NCBI GenBank assembly: GCA_017469645.1
Contig: JAFUFY010000055.1
Coordinates: forward strand, 1-64,000
Length of the DNA stretch: 64,000 nucleotides
Source: Campylobacter sp.
GTDB lineage: Bacteria; Campylobacterota; Campylobacteria; Campylobacterales; Campylobacteraceae
Direction: 5' to 3'
Made by a program: the position numbers and the translations under genes. The notes under the pieces are model-generated. The model was not told the origin of the DNA and ran no database searches. It saw only the letters and a list, made by a program, of their open reading frames with translations. Below, piece by piece: positions 53,663 through 62,638 of this stretch (positions within the stretch are counted from its first letter, which is position 1; every line of letters starts with the position of its first letter).

Positions 53663-54693
53663 TAAATTTTTCCGTTGATTTTCGTTTCAAATGCGCTGTT
53701 TTGGACATTTAATATCCAAATTTTACTATTAAGTTTCAGAATTTTAACTATATCAAACATTGCATTAAGTTCGGCTTTTATGCGTGGTGCGATGTTTTTA
53801 TTGACGATATTTTGGCTCAAATCAGGCTCAAAGCTATCATAGCCACGATCGACCTTGATAAAAATGCGGTTATCCACAAAACTCACGCTAATGGGATCTT
53901 TAAACATTTTTTGCAGTTTTATCAACTGCTCCATAAGCGAAAAATTTAGGATATACATTGCATTTTGCGGATCGTTTGTAAAAACTTCGAAAAGCTTATT
54001 AAATTCGGTGTTATCCATTTTTATGTCTTTTAATCTGTTTTTAGCGATAATTTCGCCGTTTTGCTGACCCGCACGGGATAAAACGACGGTTTTTGAATTT
54101 ATCTTTTTATGAAAATCTGCCATAAAAAATAGCCCTTGAAACGCCGTAACAAAGGTTTTTGTATCGTAATTTGTATTTAAATACGGCAAATTTTTTACAA
54201 AAATACTTCCGTCTTCGGTTTCGATTTTATTTTCGATTAGCAAATCACTAAAAACAAAGCGAATGCCGTCAATCTCGCCTGAGATTTTATCATTTCCGCT
54301 TTGTTTGTCAAAACTCGCAAACAAGCCACTTTTCATAATATCAAGTGCGTGGATATGCCCTATTTTTTGATACTCAAATCCAAGCGAATTTATGTAGTTT
54401 TTTAGGTAAAAATTCTTATATTTGTCGATAAATTCAAACGCTTCATCTTGCGTAAATTCGTGCTTATAATGCTTAAAAAAGTGAAAAATAAAATATATAA
54501 AAATCAATAACGCCACCACGCCGCCGAATTTGGTGCTAAAAAACACTCTTCCTAAATATGTCAAAAATAGCGTCATAAAAATCGCAGCAAAAACAGCAAA
54601 AACAATCGCCATAAGGCTAAATTCCGGCATTTTGCGAACTATCTTTTTTCGCATTTTTTCAAGCTCTAAAAGCGTTTTTTGGTCGTTGTTCAT
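53662..54693 (-). CDS. DUF3137-like membrane protein, paralogue 3
   Basis: 343 residues. Two helices at about 22-70 (SLMAIVFAVFAAIFMTLFL), then SGNDKISGEIDGIRFVFSDL, TAFQGLFFMADFHKKINSKT, KMDNTEFNKLFEVF, YILNFSLMEQLIKL, VSFVDNRIFIKVDRGYDSFE. Membrane-anchored protein with a cytosolic domain; function unknown for the whole family. Ten-bp gap to paralogue 2. Confidence 0.86.
   Translation of the reverse strand: MNNDQKTLLELEKMRKKIVRKMPEFSLMAIVFAVFAAIFMTLFLTYLGRVFFSTKFGGVVALLIFIYFIFHFFKHYKHEFTQDEAFEFIDKYKNFYLKNYINSLGFEYQKIGHIHALDIMKSGLFASFDKQSGNDKISGEIDGIRFVFSDLLIENKIETEDGSIFVKNLPYLNTNYDTKTFVTAFQGLFFMADFHKKINSKTVVLSRAGQQNGEIIAKNRLKDIKMDNTEFNKLFEVFTNDPQNAMYILNFSLMEQLIKLQKMFKDPISVSFVDNRIFIKVDRGYDSFEPDLSQNIVNKNIAPRIKAELNAMFDIVKILKLNSKIWILNVQNSAFETKINGKI
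53713..53793. repeat. 81-nt segment identical to 52724-52804
   Basis: Second copy of the identical tract, in paralogue 3, in the same orientation and 989 bp from the first. Confidence 0.88.
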
Positions 54694-54703
54694 TTGCTCT
54701 ACT

Positions 54704-55867
54704 CTATCCTAAATTTGTTTTAAAAATTTTAGAATTTAATTTTAAATCCTTAACAATATCGATAAATTGCATTATTTCTTTTTTGTATTCTTCAACTATC
54801 GAATTTTCGCCAATTATAGGCTTGTAATAATCGAGTTCTTCAAAACTATCTCGCCCAACATAAATATAAATATAAATTTTATTTTGTAAAAAACAGATAT
54901 TAAGTCGTTTGGCAAATGTTTTACGCAATTTAAGTATTTTTTCCATTAAAACTGGCGTCAAAATATATCTTGCGTTGATTTCGTTATAGCCGTGCGTAGT
55001 AAAGGTTTTATTAAATTCGATATTATCCATAACTATTTTTTTGTATTGACACTTGGCAAATTCGTCAAATTTATCTAAAACAACAAGTCTTGATTTAAAA
55101 AATTTATTAAAATCTGCAATAAATAAAATTCCCTTAAACATAGTTTCATTTTTTATAAATTCCCTATCTAGCGTTAAAATCACTTTTTTAAAATAAACAT
55201 CACTAAATTTGATTTTTACGCCGTCAATTTCACCTTGTATTAAATCATTTCCACCATAATTGTCTATATAGCCTTCATTATAAATCATAGGTTCAAGAAA
55301 TTCCTTAAATTCTATATGTTTGTTTCTTTCATATACCAAATTCGGCGAAATTTCTTTTATGATTTTTTTCATCATCTTATCTCTAAAATCTACTTTAAAC
55401 CAATCTCCATAATCCCCAAAAAATTTCTTAGAAAAGAAAGATAAAATTATAAGTATGGCAAAAAAAGCAATTAAAACAGAATAAAAACAATATCTAAAAA
55501 TTTTATAATTCCAATTAAAACTAACATAAACAAGCAAAATATGAAAGCCAATAAAAGCAAAAACAGCTAAAAAGACGAGAAAAGTATTCATCTTATAATT
55601 TGATATAAAATGAATAAATATCCCGGTTTCAACCATTAGGAACATAACTTGTATGTCGTCAGCAAAATGTTCTGGCATATCGCCATAGACATATTTTAAA
55701 AATAAAAAAGATAAAATCGTAAATGGAACCAATAGCGTAATGAAAAGTTTTTTTGTTAGTTTTTCCATTTTAAAAGCAGATCTTGCCCTTTTTGCTTCCA
55801 ATTCTTCCAAATTGCTTTCGCTAAAATCATTATTTTGGCTTCTAAATTTCGCCATTTTCCGCCCCAA
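54704..55867 (-). CDS. DUF3137-like membrane protein, paralogue 2 (extra helices)
   Basis: 387 residues, the longest of the set: about four hydrophobic helices in the first 150 residues instead of two. Shared blocks: GGNDLIQGEIDGVKIKFSDV, TMFKGILFIADFNKFFKSRL, VMDNIEFNKTFTTH, RYILTPVLMEKILKLRK, FLQNKIYIYIYVGRDSFEE. Lower G+C than paralogue 1. Four-bp gap after paralogue 1. Confidence 0.84.
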   Translation of the reverse strand: MGRKMAKFRSQNNDFSESNLEELEAKRARSAFKMEKLTKKLFITLLVPFTILSFLFLKYVYGDMPEHFADDIQVMFLMVETGIFIHFISNYKMNTFLVFLAVFAFIGFHILLVYVSFNWNYKIFRYCFYSVLIAFFAILIILSFFSKKFFGDYGDWFKVDFRDKMMKKIIKEISPNLVYERNKHIEFKEFLEPMIYNEGYIDNYGGNDLIQGEIDGVKIKFSDVYFKKVILTLDREFIKNETMFKGILFIADFNKFFKSRLVVLDKFDEFAKCQYKKIVMDNIEFNKTFTTHGYNEINARYILTPVLMEKILKLRKTFAKRLNICFLQNKIYIYIYVGRDSFEELDYYKPIIGENSIVEEYKKEIMQFIDIVKDLKLNSKIFKTNLG

Positions 55868-55871
55868 TCTA

Positions 55872-56825
55872 CTACGAATTTTCGCCTAAATTCGCCGAAT
55901 TTCCGCCCAAATGAGCTTTAAAAATCTTAGAATTTAGCTTTAAATTTTCTATGATGCCCACAAACTGCATTATCTCGTCGTGGTAGCGTTGTGGAACTGA
56001 GTTTTCGCCTATTAACGGGACTTTATAATCGGCTTCAAAGCTATCTTTGCCTAAATTTATGTAGATATAAATTTTATTTTCCACAAAGCAAAAATCGCAC
56101 TTTGCGCCAAAAAATTTACGCAAATAAAGCATTTTTTCCATTAAATTTGGCGTCAAAATATACCTAGCGGCGATTTCATCGTCGCAAAAAGTGGCAAAAG
56201 TATCGTTAAATTCGCTATTGTCCATTTTGGTTTTTTGCAGATTTGTCGAAGTAAAGCTACCTTTTTTATCAAGCACGATGACTTTGGCAGTAAAAAATTT
56301 GCTAAAATCGGCTATAAAAGCAATCCCGTAAAAAAGCGGAGTTTGCACCTGTATCGACCGCTCCTTGTTTTTTGTATCAACTCTTGCAAGATAAATGTCG
56401 CTAAATTTAAGCTCCACGCCGTCGATATTTCCCCAAATAAGGTCATTTCCTTGATAAATATCAATTTTAGTGTTATAAATTCGCGGTCTATCAAATTCGT
56501 TAAATTCGATAAATTTCGCCTTGTCATAGGATAAATTAGGCGAAATTTCTTTTATGATTTGAGTTATAATCTTTTCTTTAAATTCGTTTGAAAAGCCCTT
56601 TAAAAGGCTATAACTAAGCAGTCTATAAATCAAAATCCCAACCATTGCCCCAAGGCAAATCCCAATACCTAAATCTCCCGAGCTTTTAAATATCAAAAAA
56701 GCTAATACAACTCCCAAAACGCCGCAAAAAATTTTAATTTTTAAAATTTTTAAAGCCGTGCTCTTTCGCAAATTTTCTAAATTTGCTAGTTCGTTTTGAT
56801 TAAATTTGACGCTTGGATCGTGCAA
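55872..56825 (-). CDS. DUF3137-like membrane protein, paralogue 1
   Basis: 317 residues directly behind lemA (8-bp gap). Helix pair at about 27-75, then GNDLIWGNIDGVELKFSDIY, FYGIAFIADFSKFFTAKVIV, KMDNSEFNDTFATF, RYILTPNLMEKMLYLRKFF, FVENKIYIYINLGKDSFEA. LemA-DUF3137 gene pairs are common in bacteria; five copies in a row are not something I know of. Confidence 0.86.
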   Translation of the reverse strand: MHDPSVKFNQNELANLENLRKSTALKILKIKIFCGVLGVVLAFLIFKSSGDLGIGICLGAMVGILIYRLLSYSLLKGFSNEFKEKIITQIIKEISPNLSYDKAKFIEFNEFDRPRIYNTKIDIYQGNDLIWGNIDGVELKFSDIYLARVDTKNKERSIQVQTPLFYGIAFIADFSKFFTAKVIVLDKKGSFTSTNLQKTKMDNSEFNDTFATFCDDEIAARYILTPNLMEKMLYLRKFFGAKCDFCFVENKIYIYINLGKDSFEADYKVPLIGENSVPQRYHDEIMQFVGIIENLKLNSKIFKAHLGGNSANLGENS

Positions 56826-56833
56826 AATTTAGC

Positions 56834-57397
56834 CTATCTTTTAAACATATCGCTGACATTTGGGGCGATTTTTTCGCTCTCGTCGGCTGCGAAAAATTCG
56901 CGTTTTTCGAAACGGAAAAAGTTTGCTACCAAATTTGTCGGAAACATTTCACAAGCGTTGTTGTAGTCCATTACCGCGCCGTTGTAAGCACGGCGAGCCG
57001 CACTAATTTGCTCTTCGACTTCGGTTAGCGTTGATTGCAAATGAAGCACATTTTCGTTTGCTTTAAGCTCTGGGTAGTTTTCTACTGCGACTTTTATGTT
57101 GCCAAGAAGCGTTGAAATTTTGTTGTTTAAATCAAACTTTTGCGCGTCGTTTTTCGCCGCCATAGCTTCGTTTCGTAGCTCGGTAACTTTGGTTAAAACT
57201 TCTCTTTCGTGTGTGAGATACTCTTTAACGGCAGCAACTAAATTTGGGATCAAATCGTAGCGTTTTTTAAGCTGAGTATCGACACCGGCGTAGATGTTTG
57301 AGACCTGATTTCGTTTGCCAATAAGCGAGTTATAAATGCTAATAACAGCCAAAACTAGCGCCACAACAACGGCACAAATTACTAAAAATGTGTTCAT
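56834..57397 (-). CDS. lemA: LemA family protein
   Basis: 187 residues. N-terminal signal-anchor helix (FLVICAVVVALVLAVISIY), short extracytoplasmic/cytoplasmic tether and coiled-coil-rich LemA domain: YNSLIGKRNQVSNIYAGVDT, LKKRYDLIPNLVAAVKEY, HEREVLTKVTELRNEA, and ARRAYNGAVMDYNNACEMFP near the end. LemA proteins are membrane-linked, four-helix-bundle proteins of unclear function. First gene of a six-gene leftward run (RBS AAGGAAAT). Confidence 0.94.
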   Translation of the reverse strand: MNTFLVICAVVVALVLAVISIYNSLIGKRNQVSNIYAGVDTQLKKRYDLIPNLVAAVKEYLTHEREVLTKVTELRNEAMAAKNDAQKFDLNNKISTLLGNIKVAVENYPELKANENVLHLQSTLTEVEEQISAARRAYNGAVMDYNNACEMFPTNLVANFFRFEKREFFAADESEKIAPNVSDMFKR

Positions 57398-57494
57398 CTT
57401 GATTTCCTTTTTGTTGGTTTTAAATTTCGGGCTTATTTTACTTTAAAACGGCTTTATAAGTTATAAATTTAAAAACGATATAGAAAATTCCAGT

Positions 57495-57532
57495 GTCATT
57501 GCGAGAATTTACATAGTAAATTCGAAGCAATC
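57495..57532. repeat. GTCATTGCGAG...GAAGCAATC element
   Basis: Conserved ends flank hairpin GAATTTAC-ATA-GTAAATTC (57505-57523). The rest of 57398-57715 contains a decayed second copy (GCGATTAGTTCGG...CTCACAATGAC, about 57597-57636) but no gene. Confidence 0.75.
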
Positions 57533-57694
57533 GCCAAAGCCAAAATAACGAAAATGTAAATTTGCAAAATTTGCGTTGGTGGTTATTTAACCACTGGCGA
57601 TTAGTTCGGTTTTTCTACGAAAAATCTCACAATGACAAAGAAAAATAAATTTTAAAAATTCATAAATTTAAATTTGATATAAGCAAAATTCAGG

Positions 57695-57700
57695 TATAAT
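57695..57700 (+). promoter_or_regulatory. -10 box for tRNA(CAU)
   Basis: TATAAT, 17 bases before the first tRNA base, following CAAAATTCAGG. Confidence 0.7.
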
Positions 57701-57716
57701 CGCAGTTCTTTTAAGT

Positions 57717-57793
57717 GTCAAGGTAGCTCAGCTGGTTAGAGCGCTGGTCTCATAAGCCGGAGGTCGAGAGTTCAAGTCTCTCTCTTGACACCA
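57717..57793 (+). tRNA. tRNA with CAU anticodon (elongator Met, or Ile2)
   Basis: Acceptor GTCAAGG pairs with TCTTGAC (one G-T), D-stem GCTC/GAGC, anticodon loop CTCATAA with CAT at 57751-57753, T-arm GAGAG-TTCAAGT-CTCTC, discriminator A and encoded CCA (57791-57793). The G1-C72 pair excludes initiator tRNA. Met versus lysidine-modified Ile cannot be settled by eye. Confidence 0.93.
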
Positions 57794-57922
57794 TTTCTTT
57801 TTTTAATTTTTCCCTGAATTTTTATTATTTTGTAGAATTAGGCAATAAATTTGGAGAATTGTTCTATCAAGTTTAGGCATAAATTTGCTAAAATTTCACA
57901 AATTTAAACGCAAGGAGAAATT

Positions 57923-59068
57923 ATGCAAGATTTCAAATTCTACAATCCCACTCGGATCGAATTCGGTAAAGGCAAAGAGAAAAACATAGGCTCGTATATG
58001 AGCGAGTTTGGCGCAAAAAGAACGCTTGTGGTTTATGGAAGCGATCGCGTTAAAAAAAGCGGTCTTTTTGATGTGGCGATAAATTCGCTAAAAGAAAAAG
58101 GTATCGAATTTACCGAGCTTGGCGGCGTTAAAAGCAATCCTGTTTTAACAAAAGTGCGAGAAGGCGTGAAAATCGCAAAAGAATTTAAAGCCGACAGCGT
58201 CCTTGCAATCGGTGGCGGAAGCGTGCTAGATAGCTGTAAAGCAATCGCAGCTGGTGCAGTTTATGACGGCGATGTGTGGGATTTTTTCGTAAATAAAAGT
58301 GCCGATAGAGGGTTGATGATTTTTGATATTATTACTTTGGCTGCAACTGGTTCAGAGATGAACCGCGGCGGCGTGGTTACAAACGAAGAAACCAAAGAAA
58401 AATTTGGCTGTGACGGCGTGGCTTTATATCCAAAAGTCTCAGTCATAAACCCAGAACTTCAAAAAACAGTCAGCAAAGATTACCTTGTATATTCGGCTAG
58501 TGATATTATCGCACACTCGATTGAAGGCTATTTTACTGCAAGTGCCCACCCTGAGCTAATTAGAGCCTACATAGAAGCAAATATAAAAACCGTTATGAAA
58601 ACGACTGAAATTTTGCTAGAAGAGCCTGAAAACTACGAAGCTAGGGGCGATTTTGCGTGGGCTGCGACAATGGCACTAAACGGGCTAACTTATGTAGGAA
58701 CTAGCGGCTATGCTTATCCAAATCACATGATAGAACACGCCATTAGCGCAGTTACAGACTGCCCACACGGAGCGGGTCTAAGTGTCGTAATGCCAGCGTG
58801 GATGAAATTTTACAAAGAACGAAATTCCAAAGCCTTTGAGCGATTTGCAAAAGAAATTTTTGGGCTAAATTCTGCTGATGACGGCATAGAAGCCCTAAAA
58901 GCGTGGTTTGAAAAAATCGGCACACCGACAAAACTTTCACAAGTCGGCGTAAATGAAGCGAATTTGAGCGAAATTATTGATTTAGCAAATTCTTACACGA
59001 ATTCGTGGGGCGGAAGCGAGATTTACACAAAAGAAAATTTAGCCAAAATTTTTGAAATGGCGAAGTAG
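57923..59068 (+). CDS. iron-containing alcohol dehydrogenase (YqhD/BDH-like)
   Basis: 381 residues, group III alcohol dehydrogenase. Cofactor loop VLAIGGGSVLDSCKAIAAG near residue 95; metal ligands in SASDIIAHSIEGYF (Asp, His), HMIEHAISAVTDCPHGAGLSVVMP (two His). NADPH-dependent aldehyde reduction is the likely activity. Start ATG with AAGGAG; a strong terminator follows, so it is a single-gene unit. Confidence 0.94.
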   Translation: MQDFKFYNPTRIEFGKGKEKNIGSYMSEFGAKRTLVVYGSDRVKKSGLFDVAINSLKEKGIEFTELGGVKSNPVLTKVREGVKIAKEFKADSVLAIGGGSVLDSCKAIAAGAVYDGDVWDFFVNKSADRGLMIFDIITLAATGSEMNRGGVVTNEETKEKFGCDGVALYPKVSVINPELQKTVSKDYLVYSASDIIAHSIEGYFTASAHPELIRAYIEANIKTVMKTTEILLEEPENYEARGDFAWAATMALNGLTYVGTSGYAYPNHMIEHAISAVTDCPHGAGLSVVMPAWMKFYKERNSKAFERFAKEIFGLNSADDGIEALKAWFEKIGTPTKLSQVGVNEANLSEIIDLANSYTNSWGGSEIYTKENLAKIFEMAK

Positions 59069-59073
59069 AAATC

Positions 59074-59110
59074 AAAGTTGCAAATTTGATAAAAATTTGC
59101 AACTTTTTTA
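59074..59110 (+). terminator. rho-independent terminator of the dehydrogenase gene
   Basis: AAAGTTGCAAATTT (59074-59087), loop GATAA, exact complement (59093-59106), followed by T-rich sequence. Confidence 0.88.
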
Positions 59111-59189
59111 TGATAAAAAGCCATAAATTTTCTAAAATTTTGCTAAAATTCAAAGAAATTTGCAAAGCAAAACTGCGGAAAGGTTTTTT

Positions 59190-60119
59190 ATGGAAATCAT
59201 TGAAAATAGGAAACTTGCCGTTTTAATCGACGGCGATAACGCAAGTGCGGAAAAAGTTGAAGAGCTTTTTGAAGAAATCGCCAAATTTGGCACCGCAAAT
59301 GTCAAGCGAATTTACGGCGACTGGACGAGCGACGGCTTAAAATCGTGGAAGGAAAAACTGCTTGATTTTGCGATTGTGCCGATTCAACAATTCGCCTATA
59401 CAAAAGGCAAAAACGCTACCGATATGCAACTTATCATTGACGCTATCGACCTGCTCCACGAGACTTCGCTTGATGGATTTTGTATCATTAGTAGCGACAG
59501 CGACTTTACGCCGCTAGTATCTAGGTTGCGCCAAAGCGGAAAAATGGTTTATGGTTTTGGCAAAAAACAGACCCCAAAAGCCCTAATCAAGGCGTGTAAT
59601 CAATTTATCTATGTTGAAAATTTAGGCGAAGATGATAACGCGGCGGCAAATTCACAAACACAAAAAAACCTGCCTACTACCCAGCAAGTCCTTGACGGAG
59701 GTATCAAAACTCTGCTTTTTAGCGCAATCAAAGCTAAAAGCGATGAAATGGGCTGGGCGTATGTTAGCGGAATTAGCAATTATATAAACGGCATAAACCC
59801 CGATTTTGACCCGCGAAGCTACGGATATGCAAAAATTTCAAATATGTTAAAAAATCTTGGAAATTTGCAGTTTAAGGTCGATGAACAAAGTCGTATGTAT
59901 TGTCGTAAAATCCCGCTAGGTAAGCTATATGCACTTTTGCGCGAGTTGCCAAGCGATTTTAAAGACCAAAACGGCTGGATAAAAATCGATGATAAACTCG
60001 ATAAAGTCGTCAAAGAAAAATGGGACTACACAGAATACGGCTTAACGCTTCACAAGGCACTTCAAAAGCTTTATAATGCCGAAATGAAAGATGACAAAAT
60101 TAAGCTAAATTTGAACTAA
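59190..60119 (+). CDS. NYN-domain (LabA-like) protein with C-terminal OST-HTH-like domain
   Basis: 309 residues from ATG 59190 (GGAAAGG upstream). Residues 8-145 form a NYN/PIN-like nuclease domain: KLAVLIDGDNASAEKVEELF, RIYGDWTS, KGKNATDMQLIIDAIDLLH and CIISSDSDFTPLVSRLR supply the expected acidic residues. Residues ~220-305 carry two winged-helix-like segments (YVSGISNYINGINPDFDPRS, QNGWIKIDDKLDKVVK), consistent with OST-HTH/LOTUS RNA-binding modules. Probable RNA-targeting nuclease; substrate unknown. Confidence 0.9.
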   Translation: MEIIENRKLAVLIDGDNASAEKVEELFEEIAKFGTANVKRIYGDWTSDGLKSWKEKLLDFAIVPIQQFAYTKGKNATDMQLIIDAIDLLHETSLDGFCIISSDSDFTPLVSRLRQSGKMVYGFGKKQTPKALIKACNQFIYVENLGEDDNAAANSQTQKNLPTTQQVLDGGIKTLLFSAIKAKSDEMGWAYVSGISNYINGINPDFDPRSYGYAKISNMLKNLGNLQFKVDEQSRMYCRKIPLGKLYALLRELPSDFKDQNGWIKIDDKLDKVVKEKWDYTEYGLTLHKALQKLYNAEMKDDKIKLNLN

Positions 60120-60125
60120 AATCAT

Positions 60126-60165
60126 AAATTTGGGCGAAATTTTATGTGGAAATTCGCCCGAATTT
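60126..60165. terminator. hairpin between convergent genes
   Basis: AAATTTGGGCGAA (60126-60138) pairs with TTCGCCCGAATTT (60153-60165), with one T-G wobble. It is located between the NYN gene and the ATP-grasp gene; T-runs are weak. Confidence 0.5.
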
Positions 60166-60246
60166 TGCTTAAATTTATTTTAAATTAGTAAATTCGAATA
60201 TATTTATTATGCCTTTTAGACATAGGAATTAAATTTCAAATCCAAC

Positions 60247-61317
60247 TTACGCCTTTTTCTCGCTTACGATATTTACGATATTTTCACCGACCATAACGGC
60301 GATTTTTGCCATAAATTCAGCCGGACTTGTAAATCCAACACACGAGCAGTTGATTTCACCAAGCACATATTTGTCTTTGCCATTTTCGTCAGTATCAAGG
60401 ATGAAATCTGCCGTCCAAATCAAAGGCAAATCGTAATTTCCAAGTTTTGTGCGAATTTCAGGCAGACGCTCTAAAAACCAGCCGATCAAATTTTCCCACT
60501 CTTTTGGCTCGTCATAACGATATTTCGCACCGCTAAAAAGTGTCGCGCTAAATGCGTCCCCGCCTTGGGCTGGTTTTTTATGCACGACATAAACAGGCGT
60601 TTTATAAAGCATCAAAATGCGAATTTCGCCCTCTTTGATGCGTGGCAAAAATGTCATATCTACAAGCATTCCGTTATCGCCGACGATGTATTGTTCGCAA
60701 AAGTCCATAAATTCGCCAAGTTTTCGCTCTTCTGAGTGATTGTCTTTGGCTTCGGTGCAGATGATTTTGGTATCAAGTGCTAAGCTATCAAATTTGCCGT
60801 AATCGCCTGCATTTTCAAGCCTTACACGCCAAATTCCCTCTCCTGTGGATCCACGATTTTGTTTTAAAACTCTCTCGCCTTTGGCAAGTGATTTTGGAAA
60901 TGTGCTTTTAAATGTCGCAATATCATAATATGCATAAGTATCATCAGGCACTAGCTCGGTGTCAGCAAGTTTGGTTAGAGCGTCTTTTGCGCCATATCCT
61001 ATCATCGCATCAGGGTGCGGCATACCGACTAGGCCATCATCACAAAGCTTTCGTAGCATTTCAAAATAAAGTTTTTCTTCTTTGATATTTCCCGGATTTA
61101 CACGCGAAACATAGCCATCAGCGTTGTCTCTAACGAATTCGTAAATTTTTTTGCTCTCATTTTCGTTTCGCAAAATTTCATCGCTTAATTGGATAACTTC
61201 GCCCGTCCAGCCGTGAGTGCTAAGTGCATTTACCATCGGCATCGTATCTCGTCTGTGTCCGTCTTTGCCCTTGTCCGTGCCACCTACGGCTTCGAAAAAA
61301 ACTATTCTTTTTTTCAT
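60247..61317 (-). CDS. ATP-grasp-like protein of unknown substrate
   Basis: 356 residues. Layout resembles ATP-grasp ligases (glutathione synthetase/RimK type): start RIVFFEAVGGTDKGKDGHRR, central lysine-containing strand VLKQNRGSTGEGIWRV (ATP-binding loop), LVDMTFLPRIKEGEIRILML, and the acidic metal site LIWTADFILDT / YVLGEINCSCVGFTSPAEF. The CSC pair in the metal-site segment is notable. No partner gene is adjacent. Substrate cannot be inferred. Confidence 0.8.
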   Translation of the reverse strand: MKKRIVFFEAVGGTDKGKDGHRRDTMPMVNALSTHGWTGEVIQLSDEILRNENESKKIYEFVRDNADGYVSRVNPGNIKEEKLYFEMLRKLCDDGLVGMPHPDAMIGYGAKDALTKLADTELVPDDTYAYYDIATFKSTFPKSLAKGERVLKQNRGSTGEGIWRVRLENAGDYGKFDSLALDTKIICTEAKDNHSEERKLGEFMDFCEQYIVGDNGMLVDMTFLPRIKEGEIRILMLYKTPVYVVHKKPAQGGDAFSATLFSGAKYRYDEPKEWENLIGWFLERLPEIRTKLGNYDLPLIWTADFILDTDENGKDKYVLGEINCSCVGFTSPAEFMAKIAVMVGENIVNIVSEKKA

Positions 61318-61417
61318 GATTTTGTCCTTTAAAATAAAAATGTAATTTTTAAGTCTATCTAAAATTTAGTTAAAAGCCATTGAATTTAAGAAAATATTAA
61401 ATTTAGCAAACTTTCTG

Positions 61418-61423
61418 TATAAT
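61418..61423 (+). promoter_or_regulatory. -10 box for the CAP lipoprotein gene
   Basis: TATAAT after CTTTCTG, 28 bases before the ATG at 61451. Confidence 0.6.
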
Positions 61424-61450
61424 TTCGTATTAAGTTTTTAAAGGGCTGTT

Positions 61451-62212
61451 ATGAATTTGAAAAAATTTTGCATATTTATTTTTGTGGCGATATTTTTGAC
61501 AGGCTGTGCAGAAGTTTTAAATGAAATCGACAACGAAATTGCAAAGCAGTTTCCGCAAATTCAAACAAATAAAACAAACAAGGGTAAAACTACGCAAACA
61601 GGTAAAACAACACCAGCCAAAACTGCCAAAAACAGCTCCGCAGACTTTTTTACGGCAATGGGCGATAATGAAGCTGCACAAATCGTAAAAGGCACTCACA
61701 AAAACACTCCGTCTTGGTTCGCGCAAAGCAAAACCACACTTGGCGGCGCAAATGACGCAACAAATTTGCAAAACATGAAAGCTTCACTAGCTATCATCAA
61801 ACAAACCAACGCAAAACGCAAAAGCGAAGGCAAAAGCGCTCTTAAAGTCAGCCATAAAATGATGGCAATCTCGCAAATTCGCACAAATTATGCGGCACAT
61901 TATAAATTTTCTCACGCACCACTAACGGGCGTTGCAAGTGTAGCCGAAAATCTTGCCAAAGGTCAAGCAAACGGCGCAGCCGCCGTAAATGCGTGGTATA
62001 GCGAAAAATCAAACTGCCCGAACAAATCTGCAAAAAACTGCAAATTTAGCGCAAACACGGGGCATTATTTGAATTTGGTAAATTCAGGTTATAGTATAAC
62101 GGGTGCTAGTTTGGCAAATAAAACTTACGGCGGAGTTTATGGTTCGAGTGGAAATGCCTATACTATCGAGCAATACGAAGCGATGTTTGATAAATGGCTA
62201 AATTCAAAATAG
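61451..62212 (+). CDS. CAP/SCP-domain lipoprotein
   Basis: 253 residues. Signal peptide with lipobox FLTGCAE; a Thr/Lys-rich linker (TNKTNKGKTTQTGKTT, about 38-65); then a CAP domain at about 115-250: FSHAPLTGVASVAENLAKG, AVNAWYSEKSNC, TGHYLNLVNSGYSITG, with His and Glu of the CAP cavity. Outer-membrane or periplasmic anchored; bacterial CAP proteins have no common known role. Single gene, AAAGGG before ATG. Confidence 0.9.
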   Translation: MNLKKFCIFIFVAIFLTGCAEVLNEIDNEIAKQFPQIQTNKTNKGKTTQTGKTTPAKTAKNSSADFFTAMGDNEAAQIVKGTHKNTPSWFAQSKTTLGGANDATNLQNMKASLAIIKQTNAKRKSEGKSALKVSHKMMAISQIRTNYAAHYKFSHAPLTGVASVAENLAKGQANGAAAVNAWYSEKSNCPNKSAKNCKFSANTGHYLNLVNSGYSITGASLANKTYGGVYGSSGNAYTIEQYEAMFDKWLNSK

Positions 62213-62355
62213 TTTTTCACAAAATTGATTAAATTTGTAGGATTAGGCAAGAAATTTACGCAAAAATTTTGACAAATTTCTTGTAAGCCTATATAATTTC
62301 AAAGTATTGTAAGAAAAAAATTGTAAAATTACGGAATTATTATTTAATCGCTTTT

Positions 62356-62431
<76 letters not shown>

Positions 62432-62523
62432 TTTACCCTTTTTTAACTACTTCCAAAACTTACCAACGACACCGATTTTAAGGGGCTTTTAAATTACTTT
62501 TTATTATCATTTGTTATCAACAA

Positions 62524-62610
62524 TTACCCGACATTTTTAAAAAAATTCACGGGTAAATTGTCGGGTAAATTTGAATAAGTCGGGTAACTTTTATTTTTAC
62601 CCGACTTATT
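62524..62610. repeat. TTACCCGAC/GTCGGGTAA repeats before the integrase gene
   Basis: Copies: TTACCCGACA (62524-62533), CACGGGTAA (62548-62556), TGTCGGGTAA (62559-62568), and a perfect 14-bp hairpin AATAAGTCGGGTAA (62574-62587) with its complement (62597-62610). Related AACCCGAA and ACGGGTAAA occur after the gene at the window end. Likely integrase arm sites or an operator; the last hairpin immediately precedes the integrase ribosome binding site. Confidence 0.75.
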
Positions 62611-62638
62611 TTTAAAATCCTAATACAAGGGGGCTAAA

